This document shows positions 35,419 through 43,581 of a stretch of 46,189 nt of DNA, piece by piece. A program made the translations under genes and the position numbers. This DNA is from Clostridia bacterium (lineage in GTDB: Bacteria; Bacillota; Clostridia; Oscillospirales; Acutalibacteraceae). Within the stretch, counting starts at the first letter, position 1; the number at the start of each line of letters is the position of its first letter. The notes beneath the pieces were generated by a model, which worked only from the letters and a program-made list of their open reading frames with translations, searched no databases and was not told where the DNA came from. The DNA is taken from assembly GCA_017399065.1 (NCBI GenBank), contig JAFQEL010000036.1, positions 1-46,189 of the forward strand. Reading direction: 5' to 3'.

Positions 35419-37456
35419 GGTATTAGCTCCTGCCGGTACATATGAAGCTGTCGAGGCGGCTGTGCGCTGTGGCGCAGATGCTGTTTACCTTGGCGGCAAA
35501 ATGCTGAATGCCCGCCGTAATGCGGGCAATTTCAGTTTTGAGGAGCTGAAAGCGGCTGTGGAGTATTGCCACGCCCGCAGTACAAAAGTTTATCTTACGC
35601 TTAATACGCTCGCTACCGATGCTGAAATAAAAGATGATGTTCAGTGTGCGGTGCGTGATGCGTGTCAGGCAGGTGTCGACGCCCTTATCATTCAGGATGC
35701 GGGCGTGCTTCGCATTGCAAAGCTGTGTGCACCCACTATGCCGCTTCACGCATCAACCCAGATGTCGGTGCATACCCTCGCAGGTGTAAAGCAGCTTGCC
35801 GAAATGGGCTTTACAAGGGCTGTGCTTGCAAGAGAGCTGTCGCTTGATGAAATTGAATATATAGTTAAAAATTCGCCGATTGAGATTGAGGTGTTTGTCC
35901 ACGGTGCACTGTGTATGTGCGTTTCGGGTCAGTGCCTTATGAGTGCTATGCTCGGTTCACGCAGTGCAAACAGAGGCCTTTGTGCCCAACCTTGCCGCCT
36001 GCCTTTTGCGGCGCAGGGCGGTACGGGCAATGACCTGAGTCTCAAGGATTTGTCGGCTGTCGACTATATCGGCAGACTAGTCGGAATCGGCGTAAAATCG
36101 CTTAAAATAGAGGGCAGAATGAAACGCCCGGAATATGTCGCTGCATCGGTTACTGCATGTAAAAAGGCGGTTAACGGCGAAAATGATGCGTCTTTGCGTG
36201 AACAGCTCCGTGGTGTGTTTTCACGCTCAGGTTTTACACACGGTTACCTTACAGGTGATCTCGGCAGAGATATGTTCGGTATCCGCCGTAAGGATGATGT
36301 TACTGCCGCAGCACCCGTACTTAAAGAGCTTGCTCACCTTTACGAAAAAGAAACACCTCGTGTCGGCGTCGATTTTATGTTCTGCGCATACGAGGGTGAA
36401 ACGGCAAGCCTTTCTGCAAAGGCAGGCGGTAAGAGTGCTTTTGTGCTCGGCGAAGTCGAGGCACAGCCTGCGCTCAATGTTCCGTTGACAGAGGAAAAAG
36501 TGCGTCAGCAGCTCGAAAAATGTGGCGGTACCCCCTTCTTTGTAAACAGTATAGAGGTTGATATTGACGAGAATATAAGCCTGCCTTTGTCAAGTGTAAA
36601 CGCACTTCGCAGAGCAGCTTTCGACAAACTTTACGAAGAGTTGAAAAGCCCTTACAAGCATAGTTTTAAGCCCGTGAATGTGGAAAACTGTGTGAAAAAA
36701 GTGAAAAACCCCGTGTTTTTCGCACGTTTTTCCAAGCTGGAGCAGGCAAAACCGCTTTGTGGAAATGTGAAAAGGATAATTTTACCACTTGCCGAAGCGG
36801 CCAAAATTGACCCCCAAAATGCTGAAAAAACAGTCGCAGAAATACCGAGAGTATTTTTCGGAAAAGAGGATGCAGTGCTCAAAAAGCTTTGCGAGCTGAA
36901 AGCAAAAGGAATCGGTATGGCGGCGTGCTCGACGCTCGATGCGGTGTACCTTGCAAAGCAGGCAGGTATGGAGATTATGCTCAGCCACGGCAGCAACGTT
37001 TTTAATTCAATGAGTGTGAAGGAAATGAGCGAACTCGGTGCAAAAATGATAGTGCTTTCACCCGAAATAACACTGCTTCAGGCATCACGCGTGGGCTATG
37101 CGGCAAAGACAGGTCTTATAGTCTACGGCCGACTTCCGCTTATGATTACACGCAATTGCCCGATTAAAAACGGAAAAACCTGTGCTGATTGCGGCGGTAA
37201 GAGTGTGCTCACCGACAGACTCGGAGTCGAATTCCCTGTAGTGTGCGAAAACGGCTATTCGCAGGTGCTTAATTCCAGACCGATTTATATGGCAGACAGA
37301 CTCAGTGAAACGGATTTTGTCGATTTTAATCTGCTGTGGTTTACAAACGAAAGCCCGGAAGAGTGCAAGAGTGTGCTCGACAAATATGTGAGCGGTGCAC
37401 CTGCCCCCGACACTAAGGACTTTACACGCGGACTTTATTACAGAGGCGTCGAATAA
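35396..37456 (+). CDS. U32 family peptidase-like protein
   Basis: 686 residues. VEVLAPAGTYEAVEAAVRCGADAVYLGG opens the U32 TIM-like domain; EVFVHGALCMCVSGQCLMS with NRGLCAQPCRLPF (about 167-200) is the cysteine cluster expected to bind Fe-S; KSLKIEGRMKRPEYV near 232 is the U32 signature. The C-terminal part includes a DUF3656-like region and a second cysteine group (RNCPIKNGKTCADCGG). Relatives (RlhA, TrhP/YegQ) hydroxylate rRNA or tRNA rather than cut peptides, so RNA modification is likely. Start ATG lies inside zapA. Confidence 0.88.
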   Translation: MLRQNSVEVLAPAGTYEAVEAAVRCGADAVYLGGKMLNARRNAGNFSFEELKAAVEYCHARSTKVYLTLNTLATDAEIKDDVQCAVRDACQAGVDALIIQDAGVLRIAKLCAPTMPLHASTQMSVHTLAGVKQLAEMGFTRAVLARELSLDEIEYIVKNSPIEIEVFVHGALCMCVSGQCLMSAMLGSRSANRGLCAQPCRLPFAAQGGTGNDLSLKDLSAVDYIGRLVGIGVKSLKIEGRMKRPEYVAASVTACKKAVNGENDASLREQLRGVFSRSGFTHGYLTGDLGRDMFGIRRKDDVTAAAPVLKELAHLYEKETPRVGVDFMFCAYEGETASLSAKAGGKSAFVLGEVEAQPALNVPLTEEKVRQQLEKCGGTPFFVNSIEVDIDENISLPLSSVNALRRAAFDKLYEELKSPYKHSFKPVNVENCVKKVKNPVFFARFSKLEQAKPLCGNVKRIILPLAEAAKIDPQNAEKTVAEIPRVFFGKEDAVLKKLCELKAKGIGMAACSTLDAVYLAKQAGMEIMLSHGSNVFNSMSVKEMSELGAKMIVLSPEITLLQASRVGYAAKTGLIVYGRLPLMITRNCPIKNGKTCADCGGKSVLTDRLGVEFPVVCENGYSQVLNSRPIYMADRLSETDFVDFNLLWFTNESPEECKSVLDKYVSGAPAPDTKDFTRGLYYRGVE

Positions 37457-37510
37457 GGCTTGTTTTTAAAGGTAGTCTGTGATAAAATAATTACAGTTTC
37501 TCGAAAAGAT

Positions 37511-37665
37511 AATGAATTGATTTTAATCAATTCAAATCATGGAGTGTAAGCGAAAAATCATGGCTGTAAGCCAATTCATGCGAAGCAAATCATTTTTTAT
37601 TTTATGATTTGCCTTACGGCATGATTTGATTTTTTAAAAAATCATGATTTGCGATAAGTCGCATT
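37511..37665. repeat. Multi-hairpin dispersed repeat, copy R3 (no embedded module)
   Basis: GAATTGATTTTAATCAATTC (37514-37533), small hairpins separated by AAATCATG, then GATTTTTTAAAAAATC and GCGATAAGTCGC. Here the left and right halves join directly (CAAATCATTTTTTATTTTATGATTTGCC); the 76-bp modules lie to the right, not inside. Bases 37457-37510 hold nothing I can name. Confidence 0.75.
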
Positions 37666-37677
37666 TGTTGAGGCGTT

Positions 37678-37908
37678 AAAACGAAAAGACAGAGGATAAG
37701 ACTTTCCTCGGTGTCTCAACTTACGATAGGAAATAAATTTTATTGAGGTATCAAAAACGGAAAGACAGAGGATAAGACTTTCCTCGGTGTCTCAACTTAC
37801 GATAGGAAATAAATTTTATTGAGGTATCAAAAACGGAAAGACAGAGGCTAATGCTTTCCTCGGTGCCTCAATGTCAAATAGAATATCAATTTATCTGAGG
37901 TATTAAAA
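37678..37908 (+). repeat. Three tandem 76-bp leader modules directly upstream of ynzC
   Basis: GACAGAGG recurs at 37688, 37764 and 37840, exactly 76 bp apart. Units 1 and 2 are identical from AAAGACAGAGG to TTGAGGTATC; unit 3 has diverged. Each contains CCTCGGTG, then CTCA...TGAGG, and ends TTGAGGTATYAAAAAYGG. In unit 3 the end reads CTGAGGTATTAAAAATGG, so the module supplies the Shine-Dalgarno and the ATG of the next gene. A fourth partial end (TTGAGGCGTTAAAACG) precedes unit 1. Confidence 0.85.
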
Positions 37909-38121
37909 ATGGAACAGTGGGAGTATGACAGAATAAGTGAGCTTACACGTATTGCACGTGAGCGTGAGCTTACATCTGAAGAGCAGGAAGAAAGAGCAAT
38001 CCTGCGCAGAAAATATATCGACAGCTTTAAGCTCAGCCTTACCTCACAGCTTGACGTGACATATATTGTTGACGAAAAGGGCAACAAAACAAAGGTCGAG
38101 CGTAAGGGTAAGAAGAAATAA
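37909..38121 (+). CDS. DUF896 (YnzC/YaaL-type) small protein
   Basis: 70 residues. WEYDRISELTRIARERELTSEEQEE followed by AILRRKYIDSFKLSLTSQLD matches DUF896: two helices with the conserved ELTxEExxEQ..LRxxYI pattern. Bacillus YnzC/YneF relatives are small, SOS- or stress-linked proteins of unclear role. The ribosome binding site and start codon come from the third 76-bp repeat unit. Confidence 0.88.
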   Translation: MEQWEYDRISELTRIARERELTSEEQEERAILRRKYIDSFKLSLTSQLDVTYIVDEKGNKTKVERKGKKK

Positions 38122-38154
38122 AAGGAATAAATTTACACTGAGAGGTGCTTTATT

Positions 38155-39009
38155 ATGTATAATTTTTCAATCGGCGTAATCATCGATTCATTCCGACTTC
38201 CGATTAAGGATGCAGTTAAGAAGGCTGCTGAGGTCGGTGCACAGGGTATCCAGGTTTACTCAACAAGAGGTGAAATGGCTCCCGAGAATCTTGATGCTGC
38301 AGCACGTGCAGAGTTCAAAAGATTAGTTGAAGGCAACGGCCTTGTTATTTCCGCTCTCTGTGGTGACCTTGGTGGCGGCGGATTCAGCTTTGCTGACAGA
38401 AACCCCGAGAAGATTGAGAAGTCAAAGAGAATTCTCGACCTTGCAAAGGAGCTTGGTACAAACGTTGTTACAACACATATCGGTGTTGTGCCCGAGGATG
38501 TAAACCACGACAGATATAAGGTTATGCAGGAGGCTTGCTACGAGCTTTCACGCTATGCAGACGAAATCGGTGCACATTTCGCAATCGAAACAGGCCCCGA
38601 AACATCTGCAGTGCTCAAAACATTCCTCGATTCACTCGGCTCAACAGGTGTCGGTGTCAACCTTGACCCCGCTAACCTTGTAATGGTTACAGGTGACGAC
38701 CCCGTAGGTGCAGTTTACAACCTTCAGAAGTATATCGTACATACACACGCAAAAGACGGCGTTCAGAATTTTGTTGAAGACCCCGAAATCGTTTACGGAC
38801 TTAAGAAGAGACCCGTTGATGTTATCGTTACAGGCGATTCTTTTGACGAAGTACCTCTTGGCGAAGGAAGCGTTCCGTGGGAAGGTTACCTCAAGGCACT
38901 TGACGATATCGGTTATAAGGGCTTCCTTACAATTGAGCGTGAGGTCGGCGATAACCCCGAGGCAGATATCCGTAAGGCAGTATCTTTCCTGGAGGGTTAT
39001 ATCAGATAA
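38155..39009 (+). CDS. Sugar phosphate isomerase/epimerase (xylose-isomerase-like TIM barrel)
   Basis: 284 residues. The PF01261 metal ligands appear in order: FAIETGPE (Glu, near 143), GVNLDPANLVM (Asp, near 171), IVHTHAKDG (His, near 195) and LTIEREVGD (Glu, near 262). It would isomerise or epimerise a sugar or sugar phosphate; exact substrate unknown. GAGAGGTG precedes the ATG. Its TAA overlaps the next ATG (TAATG), and the neighbour is a paralogue of the same fold. Confidence 0.85.
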   Translation: MYNFSIGVIIDSFRLPIKDAVKKAAEVGAQGIQVYSTRGEMAPENLDAAARAEFKRLVEGNGLVISALCGDLGGGGFSFADRNPEKIEKSKRILDLAKELGTNVVTTHIGVVPEDVNHDRYKVMQEACYELSRYADEIGAHFAIETGPETSAVLKTFLDSLGSTGVGVNLDPANLVMVTGDDPVGAVYNLQKYIVHTHAKDGVQNFVEDPEIVYGLKKRPVDVIVTGDSFDEVPLGEGSVPWEGYLKALDDIGYKGFLTIEREVGDNPEADIRKAVSFLEGYIR

Positions 39010-39869
39010 TGAAGTTTTCAGTCAGTTCATACAGTTTTCAGCGCCTGCTCAACAGCGGCAAGTATACACAGCTTGACCTTATAAACGTTGCAAAGGAAAT
39101 GGGCTTTGACGGTATCGAGTTTATCGACCTTATGCCGACTGACGGTATGAGCGACCTTGAGTATGCCAAAGTTCTCCGTGATGCGGCAGAAAAAGCAGGT
39201 ATAGAGATTGTAGCTTATACAATTGGTGCAGACTTCCTCAGTGAAAACGGTTGGGAAGCTGAAGCCCAAAGACTTTTCACGCAGGTTGACATTGCCGAAG
39301 CACTTGGTGCAAAGCTTATGCGTCACGATGCTACAGGCGGATTCAAGGGTGAGGATGCAAAGTACAAGAGCTTTGACAGTGCATTGCCGATTCTGGCTGA
39401 TGGTTGCCGTAAGGTGACAGAGTATGCAGCACAGAAAGGCATCGCCACAATGGTTGAAAATCACGGCTATTTCTGTCAGGATGCCGTAAGAGTTGAGAAA
39501 CTTGTAAATAAAGTTGCTCACCCGAATTTCGGCCTTCTTGTCGATATGGGTAACTTTATGTGTGCTGATGATGAGCCTGCAAAGGCTGTCGGTACGGTTG
39601 CAAAGTATGCAAAGCATGTGCACGCAAAGGATTTCCATAAGAAGAGCGGTAACGGCCCGAATCCCGGTGACGGATTTTTCCGTACACGCGGCGGCGATTA
39701 TCTTCGCGGTGCGGTTGTCGGCCACGGTGACGTGCCTGTTTATCAGTGCCTGCAGACTCTTAAACGAAGCGGTTACGACGGATATGTAACTATCGAGTTT
39801 GAGGGTGTTGAGGATAATGAATGGGCAATTAAAACAGGCCTTGCTAATCTCAAAAAGTACGCTGAATAA
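39009..39869 (+). CDS. Second sugar phosphate isomerase/epimerase (TIM barrel)
   Basis: 286 residues, same fold as its neighbour but divergent: MVENHGYF (Glu, near 148), LVDMGNFM (Asp, near 180), HVHAKDFHKK (His, near 206) and VTIEFEGVED (Glu, near 260) form the metal site. GFDGIEFIDLMPTDGMSDLEYA near 30-50 is typical of the family. Coupled to the upstream gene, so both probably act on one pathway. Ends at a strong terminator. Confidence 0.85.
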   Translation: MKFSVSSYSFQRLLNSGKYTQLDLINVAKEMGFDGIEFIDLMPTDGMSDLEYAKVLRDAAEKAGIEIVAYTIGADFLSENGWEAEAQRLFTQVDIAEALGAKLMRHDATGGFKGEDAKYKSFDSALPILADGCRKVTEYAAQKGIATMVENHGYFCQDAVRVEKLVNKVAHPNFGLLVDMGNFMCADDEPAKAVGTVAKYAKHVHAKDFHKKSGNGPNPGDGFFRTRGGDYLRGAVVGHGDVPVYQCLQTLKRSGYDGYVTIEFEGVEDNEWAIKTGLANLKKYAE

Positions 39870-39881
39870 AAAAGTATAATA

Positions 39882-39921
39882 AAAAATCAGTGGTTAACCA
39901 AACGGTAACCACTGATTTTTT
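39882..39921. terminator. Bidirectional terminator between the isomerase and hydrolase genes
   Basis: AAAAATCAGTGGTTA pairs with TAACCACTGATTTTT around a short loop; A-tract on the left, T-tract on the right. The stop of the minus-strand hydrolase (39920) touches its right end. Confidence 0.88.
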
Positions 39922-41521
39922 ATGTAGGAGTATTTATCTTTTCATTGATTGCCTGCCCTATAAGCTCGCCAAGCAGACGGAAAAGAGTTTTGAGTGCATC
40001 AAAAAAGTTTACATTAAACCAGCTTTCGGTGTTCATGTTTTCGTCATCCATAGGCGTGACTTTACCGGTTTCTTTTTCAAAAACCATATACTGCGGATAA
40101 TCCGGGTCAGAATTTACGGTATAATCGTCATTACGAATCATTTCACCGAAAAGTAAATCAATACTGACGGGGAAAACATCGTGCTTCAGATTCTTAATAA
40201 ACCATGTGCGCTTTGGGAAAAAAGCTGTTGAGGCATCAATCTGTCTGTCAGGCGAGATATATTGGTAAGTTCCCATTGTTTTTGAGTTTTCAATGTAATC
40301 GTCGCTGAATGTTTTGCCTACAGGCATTCCAGTTGCGCCGTTGGATGCATTCTGAATTGAAACAGTATCATCAGAAAGCATAGCGTTATATGGTTCATCT
40401 GAAATGGGAGCGGCCTGATAGCCGTACTTTGTAACGTTGAAAATATCGACACCCATTTCTGTATAGCGTTTGAAATCCTTATCAATTTCTTTTGCCACAT
40501 TATTGTGGTACTTATCAATAGTTTTAATGAAGTCTGCGTATTTTTCCATATCAGCACCATGGAAAACGACTTCTTTTGCCCGCTCATAGTCTTCAACGGA
40601 AACCATGCTCCAGTAACCGGGGAAGGAGGCGTAGGTATCTATAAGGATACGAGGCATAATATCAAGATAAATATCTTTATAAACATTGTTTACTGCCCAG
40701 CAGGCAATATCAAGACCATATGTAGCATTCAGTACAGTTATAAAGCTGTTGAGCAGGTCATTGTACAGTGTACCTACACCAAGCAGATTTCTGTCGTAGA
40801 CAAAACGCTCTATACCGTCTGCCTCAAGGAAAAGGTCTCCTGAGAAAAGCTTGCTGACGAGGTCGGCACCGTTGTGTGCGCCGCAGTAAATAATGCAATC
40901 TGAAATATGTTCGGCATTGTACGCATCCATATATGCTACTGTCAGGTTTGCACCATAGCATCTGCCAAGTATTGCAACCTCGGTTGCGCCGGTTGCTGCC
41001 ATTACATCTTCAATATAGCGGTGAAGCTCTTCTACGATAATATACGGGTCAAGTCGCCAATCATAGTGGAATGAGTATGTTTGTATATCATAGTTGCCGT
41101 ATTGATTTCTTCGGTCACCAAGTGTTTCAGGGTTCCAGCTCCACTCTATATGAGTGCCATTTTTGGGTTTACCTTTTTCATCCAGTGCGAATTCACTGCA
41201 AAGGTCAAGCATGATTTCGTAGAGCACATCGCAAAATTCGCCCCACTCCTGTGTAAAGAATGCTTTGGCAAAAACATCAATGTTTTCGTCTACTATTGCA
41301 CTTATTCTGTCACTTGATAAATCAACAGGAAATACAGTTGTCTTTGAACCGTCAGGATTGTCTTTTACAATAGGCATACCCGTACCCTCAATATAAATTA
41401 CGGGTATATCGCTGCCTGTGTGCTTGTTGGTTACAGCACCGTTGCCGGCGACGGCAACGGTGCTGATAAGCAGACAAATTGAAATCAATAGTGCAAATAA
41501 TTTCTTCATTGTCTTTTTCAT
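39920..41521 (-). CDS. Secreted LCAT-like alpha/beta hydrolase with Cys at the nucleophile position
   Basis: 533 residues. Residues 1-26 are a signal peptide (MKKTMKKLFALLISICLLIS). IPVIYIEGTG, YSFHYDWRLDPYIIVEELHRYI near 135-156 and TEVAILGRCYGANLTVAYM near 168-186 follow the lecithin:cholesterol acyltransferase-like pattern, but the usual GHSMGG elbow reads GRCYGA, so the nucleophile would be Cys. The end (NFFDALKTLFRLLGELIGQ) is an amphipathic tail resembling that of the BspA-like protein. It may cleave or transfer acyl groups outside the cell. It lies 33 bp downstream of the GH3-family gene on the same strand. Confidence 0.7.
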   Translation of the reverse strand: MKKTMKKLFALLISICLLISTVAVAGNGAVTNKHTGSDIPVIYIEGTGMPIVKDNPDGSKTTVFPVDLSSDRISAIVDENIDVFAKAFFTQEWGEFCDVLYEIMLDLCSEFALDEKGKPKNGTHIEWSWNPETLGDRRNQYGNYDIQTYSFHYDWRLDPYIIVEELHRYIEDVMAATGATEVAILGRCYGANLTVAYMDAYNAEHISDCIIYCGAHNGADLVSKLFSGDLFLEADGIERFVYDRNLLGVGTLYNDLLNSFITVLNATYGLDIACWAVNNVYKDIYLDIMPRILIDTYASFPGYWSMVSVEDYERAKEVVFHGADMEKYADFIKTIDKYHNNVAKEIDKDFKRYTEMGVDIFNVTKYGYQAAPISDEPYNAMLSDDTVSIQNASNGATGMPVGKTFSDDYIENSKTMGTYQYISPDRQIDASTAFFPKRTWFIKNLKHDVFPVSIDLLFGEMIRNDDYTVNSDPDYPQYMVFEKETGKVTPMDDENMNTESWFNVNFFDALKTLFRLLGELIGQAINEKINTPT

Positions 41522-41554
41522 TTCTTTTTCCTCTTTGCTAAAAACAGTTTAAAA

Positions 41555-43297
41555 TCAGTCGTCTTTGTGTGCGTTGTAATAGTCGATTGTTTCGGAGCTC
41601 TCTGTGAGAACGTGGGAGAAGAAGAATTCCTCACGGGGTTTACTGTTGATAACGGTAACAGGCTTTATCTGGTTAAGGACAACGCCCTGAGCACGGAGGT
41701 TCTCACGGTAATCCCAGTATGTGTTGGGCTTGAGAATGAGAATTTCAGGACGGCCGAGCATACCCCAACGAATATACTTGAAGTATTTCTCATTTACTTC
41801 TTTTAGTTCGTCGTGGAGAGTATCTATCATTTCCTGACGCTTCTCTTCTGTTATATCACCCTTAAGCTCTGCCATCATACAGTAACGGGGCGGATTTGTA
41901 GAGAAGTCAGGATAGAAACTGTAGCCGACAAACTCGGTGCCTGTTCTTTCAAAGGTCTTCTTTGCTGCATGGTCAACCATGGCAGTAGAAGTCTTTTCGT
42001 TGGCAACATTCATGCTCAGGTTCTTTCTGTAAAGGAACTCAATAACGGGAGTTTCGTTGTACATTCTTGTAACCTGAACAATGTCCTCCATGCGGTATCT
42101 GTAAAGACCGGAGGAATTGGTAACAACAAGCTCGTACTTTTCGCCAACCTTGACCTCGTTGAGAAGGAGAGTTTTGGGCTGTACGCTCTCATCTTCTTCA
42201 ACATCGTCGTTTACAGGAATAAACTCGAAGAAGATGCCGTAGGGGATGAGCACGCTGTCGTGAACATTAAGCTCTGTGGGCATTGCAAAGAAGCCTTCTG
42301 CTGCTGCATAGCCCATATTGTGAATCGGAACGTCTTCACCGATTGAGCGGCGGAGCTTCTCGACATAAACCTTGAGGTTGGAGCCGACCATACCGTAAGC
42401 ATAGGTAAGACCGGGCCAGATTCTGGGAGCAATGGGAGTATCGAAGCCTTTGCGGAACTCGTTACGGAGAAATTCAGCTCTCTTGGGGTTGGGCTTGAGC
42501 TTCTTTTCGTACTCTGCACGGTGCTCGGGTGTTATTTTAACGTTCGGGTTGATTGTGCCGTGCTCGATATCGTCACAAATCATTTCCCAATTTTCTTCGA
42601 GATAATCGAACATTGTTGTAACAAGAGTGATAACAACAGAGCCGATGTAGGTTACCTTCTCTTCCTGAAGAGCGAAGCGGAGTTGGAGATATGAGGTATC
42701 AAGCAGCTCTTCGTGCTCGGGATAGAGGAGAGAAAGGGGAGAGGTGCAGAAGAATTTTGTGATAGGCTTGAGGTAAGTCAGCGGAACCTGACCTGCACCG
42801 TTGCACATCTTGCCGTCTTCAAGCTTGTGACCAGTAAGAATAAGGACTATCGGGCCGAGCTGTGCGGGCATTTTTTTGCCGAGCTTCTCTTTGAGGTGAC
42901 GTGCGGTAACGGAAGTTGTACAGCTGAAACCGATACACTGCATATTCCAGATATCAAAGATTGACTTGGGCAGGATCTTCGGCTTGCCGACACTGCCTGA
43001 TGATGAGCAGTAACGAACGTTGTAGCCCTTGAACATAATGTTCTTTTCTTTGTTAAGAATCATACGGTCTACGAGCGGGTCATAGTCAGCGTATGTTGTG
43101 AGAGGAACCTTTGAACGGAACTCTTCCATGCTGTGGATATCAGCAAAATTGAATTTCTTGCCGAGCTCACAGCTCTTATTCTTGCGTACGATTTTCTTGA
43201 GAAGTTTTTCCTGAGCCTGCATGGGCTTCTTTGTTGTACGCTCAATTTTTTTGAGTGTAACATTACCTATGAGGATACCAATATCCGAAAAAGCCAT
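41555..43297 (-). CDS. GH3 auxin-responsive-promoter family protein (acyl-adenylating enzyme)
   Basis: 580 residues from ATG 43297 (MAFSDIGILIGN), set by AAGGAAG upstream; the longer frame to 43366 has no ribosome binding site. YCSSSGSVGKPKILPKS near 98-115 is the ATP-binding loop of the adenylate-forming superfamily; TYAYGMVGSN, GYAAAEGFFAMP and SSGLYRYRMEDIVQV near 415 are GH3 signatures. Plant GH3 enzymes conjugate amino acids to acyl acids (jasmonate, auxin); the bacterial members are uncharacterised as far as I know. Followed by the hydrolase 33 bp downstream. Confidence 0.88.
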   Translation of the reverse strand: MAFSDIGILIGNVTLKKIERTTKKPMQAQEKLLKKIVRKNKSCELGKKFNFADIHSMEEFRSKVPLTTYADYDPLVDRMILNKEKNIMFKGYNVRYCSSSGSVGKPKILPKSIFDIWNMQCIGFSCTTSVTARHLKEKLGKKMPAQLGPIVLILTGHKLEDGKMCNGAGQVPLTYLKPITKFFCTSPLSLLYPEHEELLDTSYLQLRFALQEEKVTYIGSVVITLVTTMFDYLEENWEMICDDIEHGTINPNVKITPEHRAEYEKKLKPNPKRAEFLRNEFRKGFDTPIAPRIWPGLTYAYGMVGSNLKVYVEKLRRSIGEDVPIHNMGYAAAEGFFAMPTELNVHDSVLIPYGIFFEFIPVNDDVEEDESVQPKTLLLNEVKVGEKYELVVTNSSGLYRYRMEDIVQVTRMYNETPVIEFLYRKNLSMNVANEKTSTAMVDHAAKKTFERTGTEFVGYSFYPDFSTNPPRYCMMAELKGDITEEKRQEMIDTLHDELKEVNEKYFKYIRWGMLGRPEILILKPNTYWDYRENLRAQGVVLNQIKPVTVINSKPREEFFFSHVLTESSETIDYYNAHKDD

Positions 43298-43326
43298 AGT
43301 GCACTTCCTTCTTTGAAATAAATTTT

Positions 43327-43383
43327 TAAAATCACTCCTGATTTGATACGAGTGATTTTGACTCATACTCTAATATTATAACA
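43327..43383 (-). promoter_or_regulatory. 5' region of the GH3-family gene: TATAAT and a leader hairpin
   Basis: A minus-strand TATAAT at about 43375-43380 lacks a clear -35. Downstream, AAAATCACTC (minus) pairs with GAGTGATTTT at 43327-43359, giving a 10-bp stem in the leader. The remainder up to 43581 holds only the recombinase terminator. Confidence 0.4.
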
Positions 43384-43536
43384 TATTTATAGAAAACAAA
43401 ATTCTTATAAAGAAAAAAGACGATAAAAATGAACAAAAAATGAACGCAGAAATAACAGGTGGGTAACAAAGACCTATATTAATTGGCTGTTAAAATGATA
43501 AAGCTCTTTGTATATTCGTTTTTGTAATTTTAAAAC

Positions 43537-43568
43537 CTCCTGCAGCTGCTTGAAAAGCCGCAGGAGGT
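43537..43568 (-). terminator. Terminator after the serine recombinase
   Basis: CCTCCTGC / GCAGGAGG stem just beyond the recombinase stop (43582), followed on the minus strand by TTTTAAAATT. Confidence 0.6.
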
Positions 43569-43581
43569 GTGTAAGTGTATA

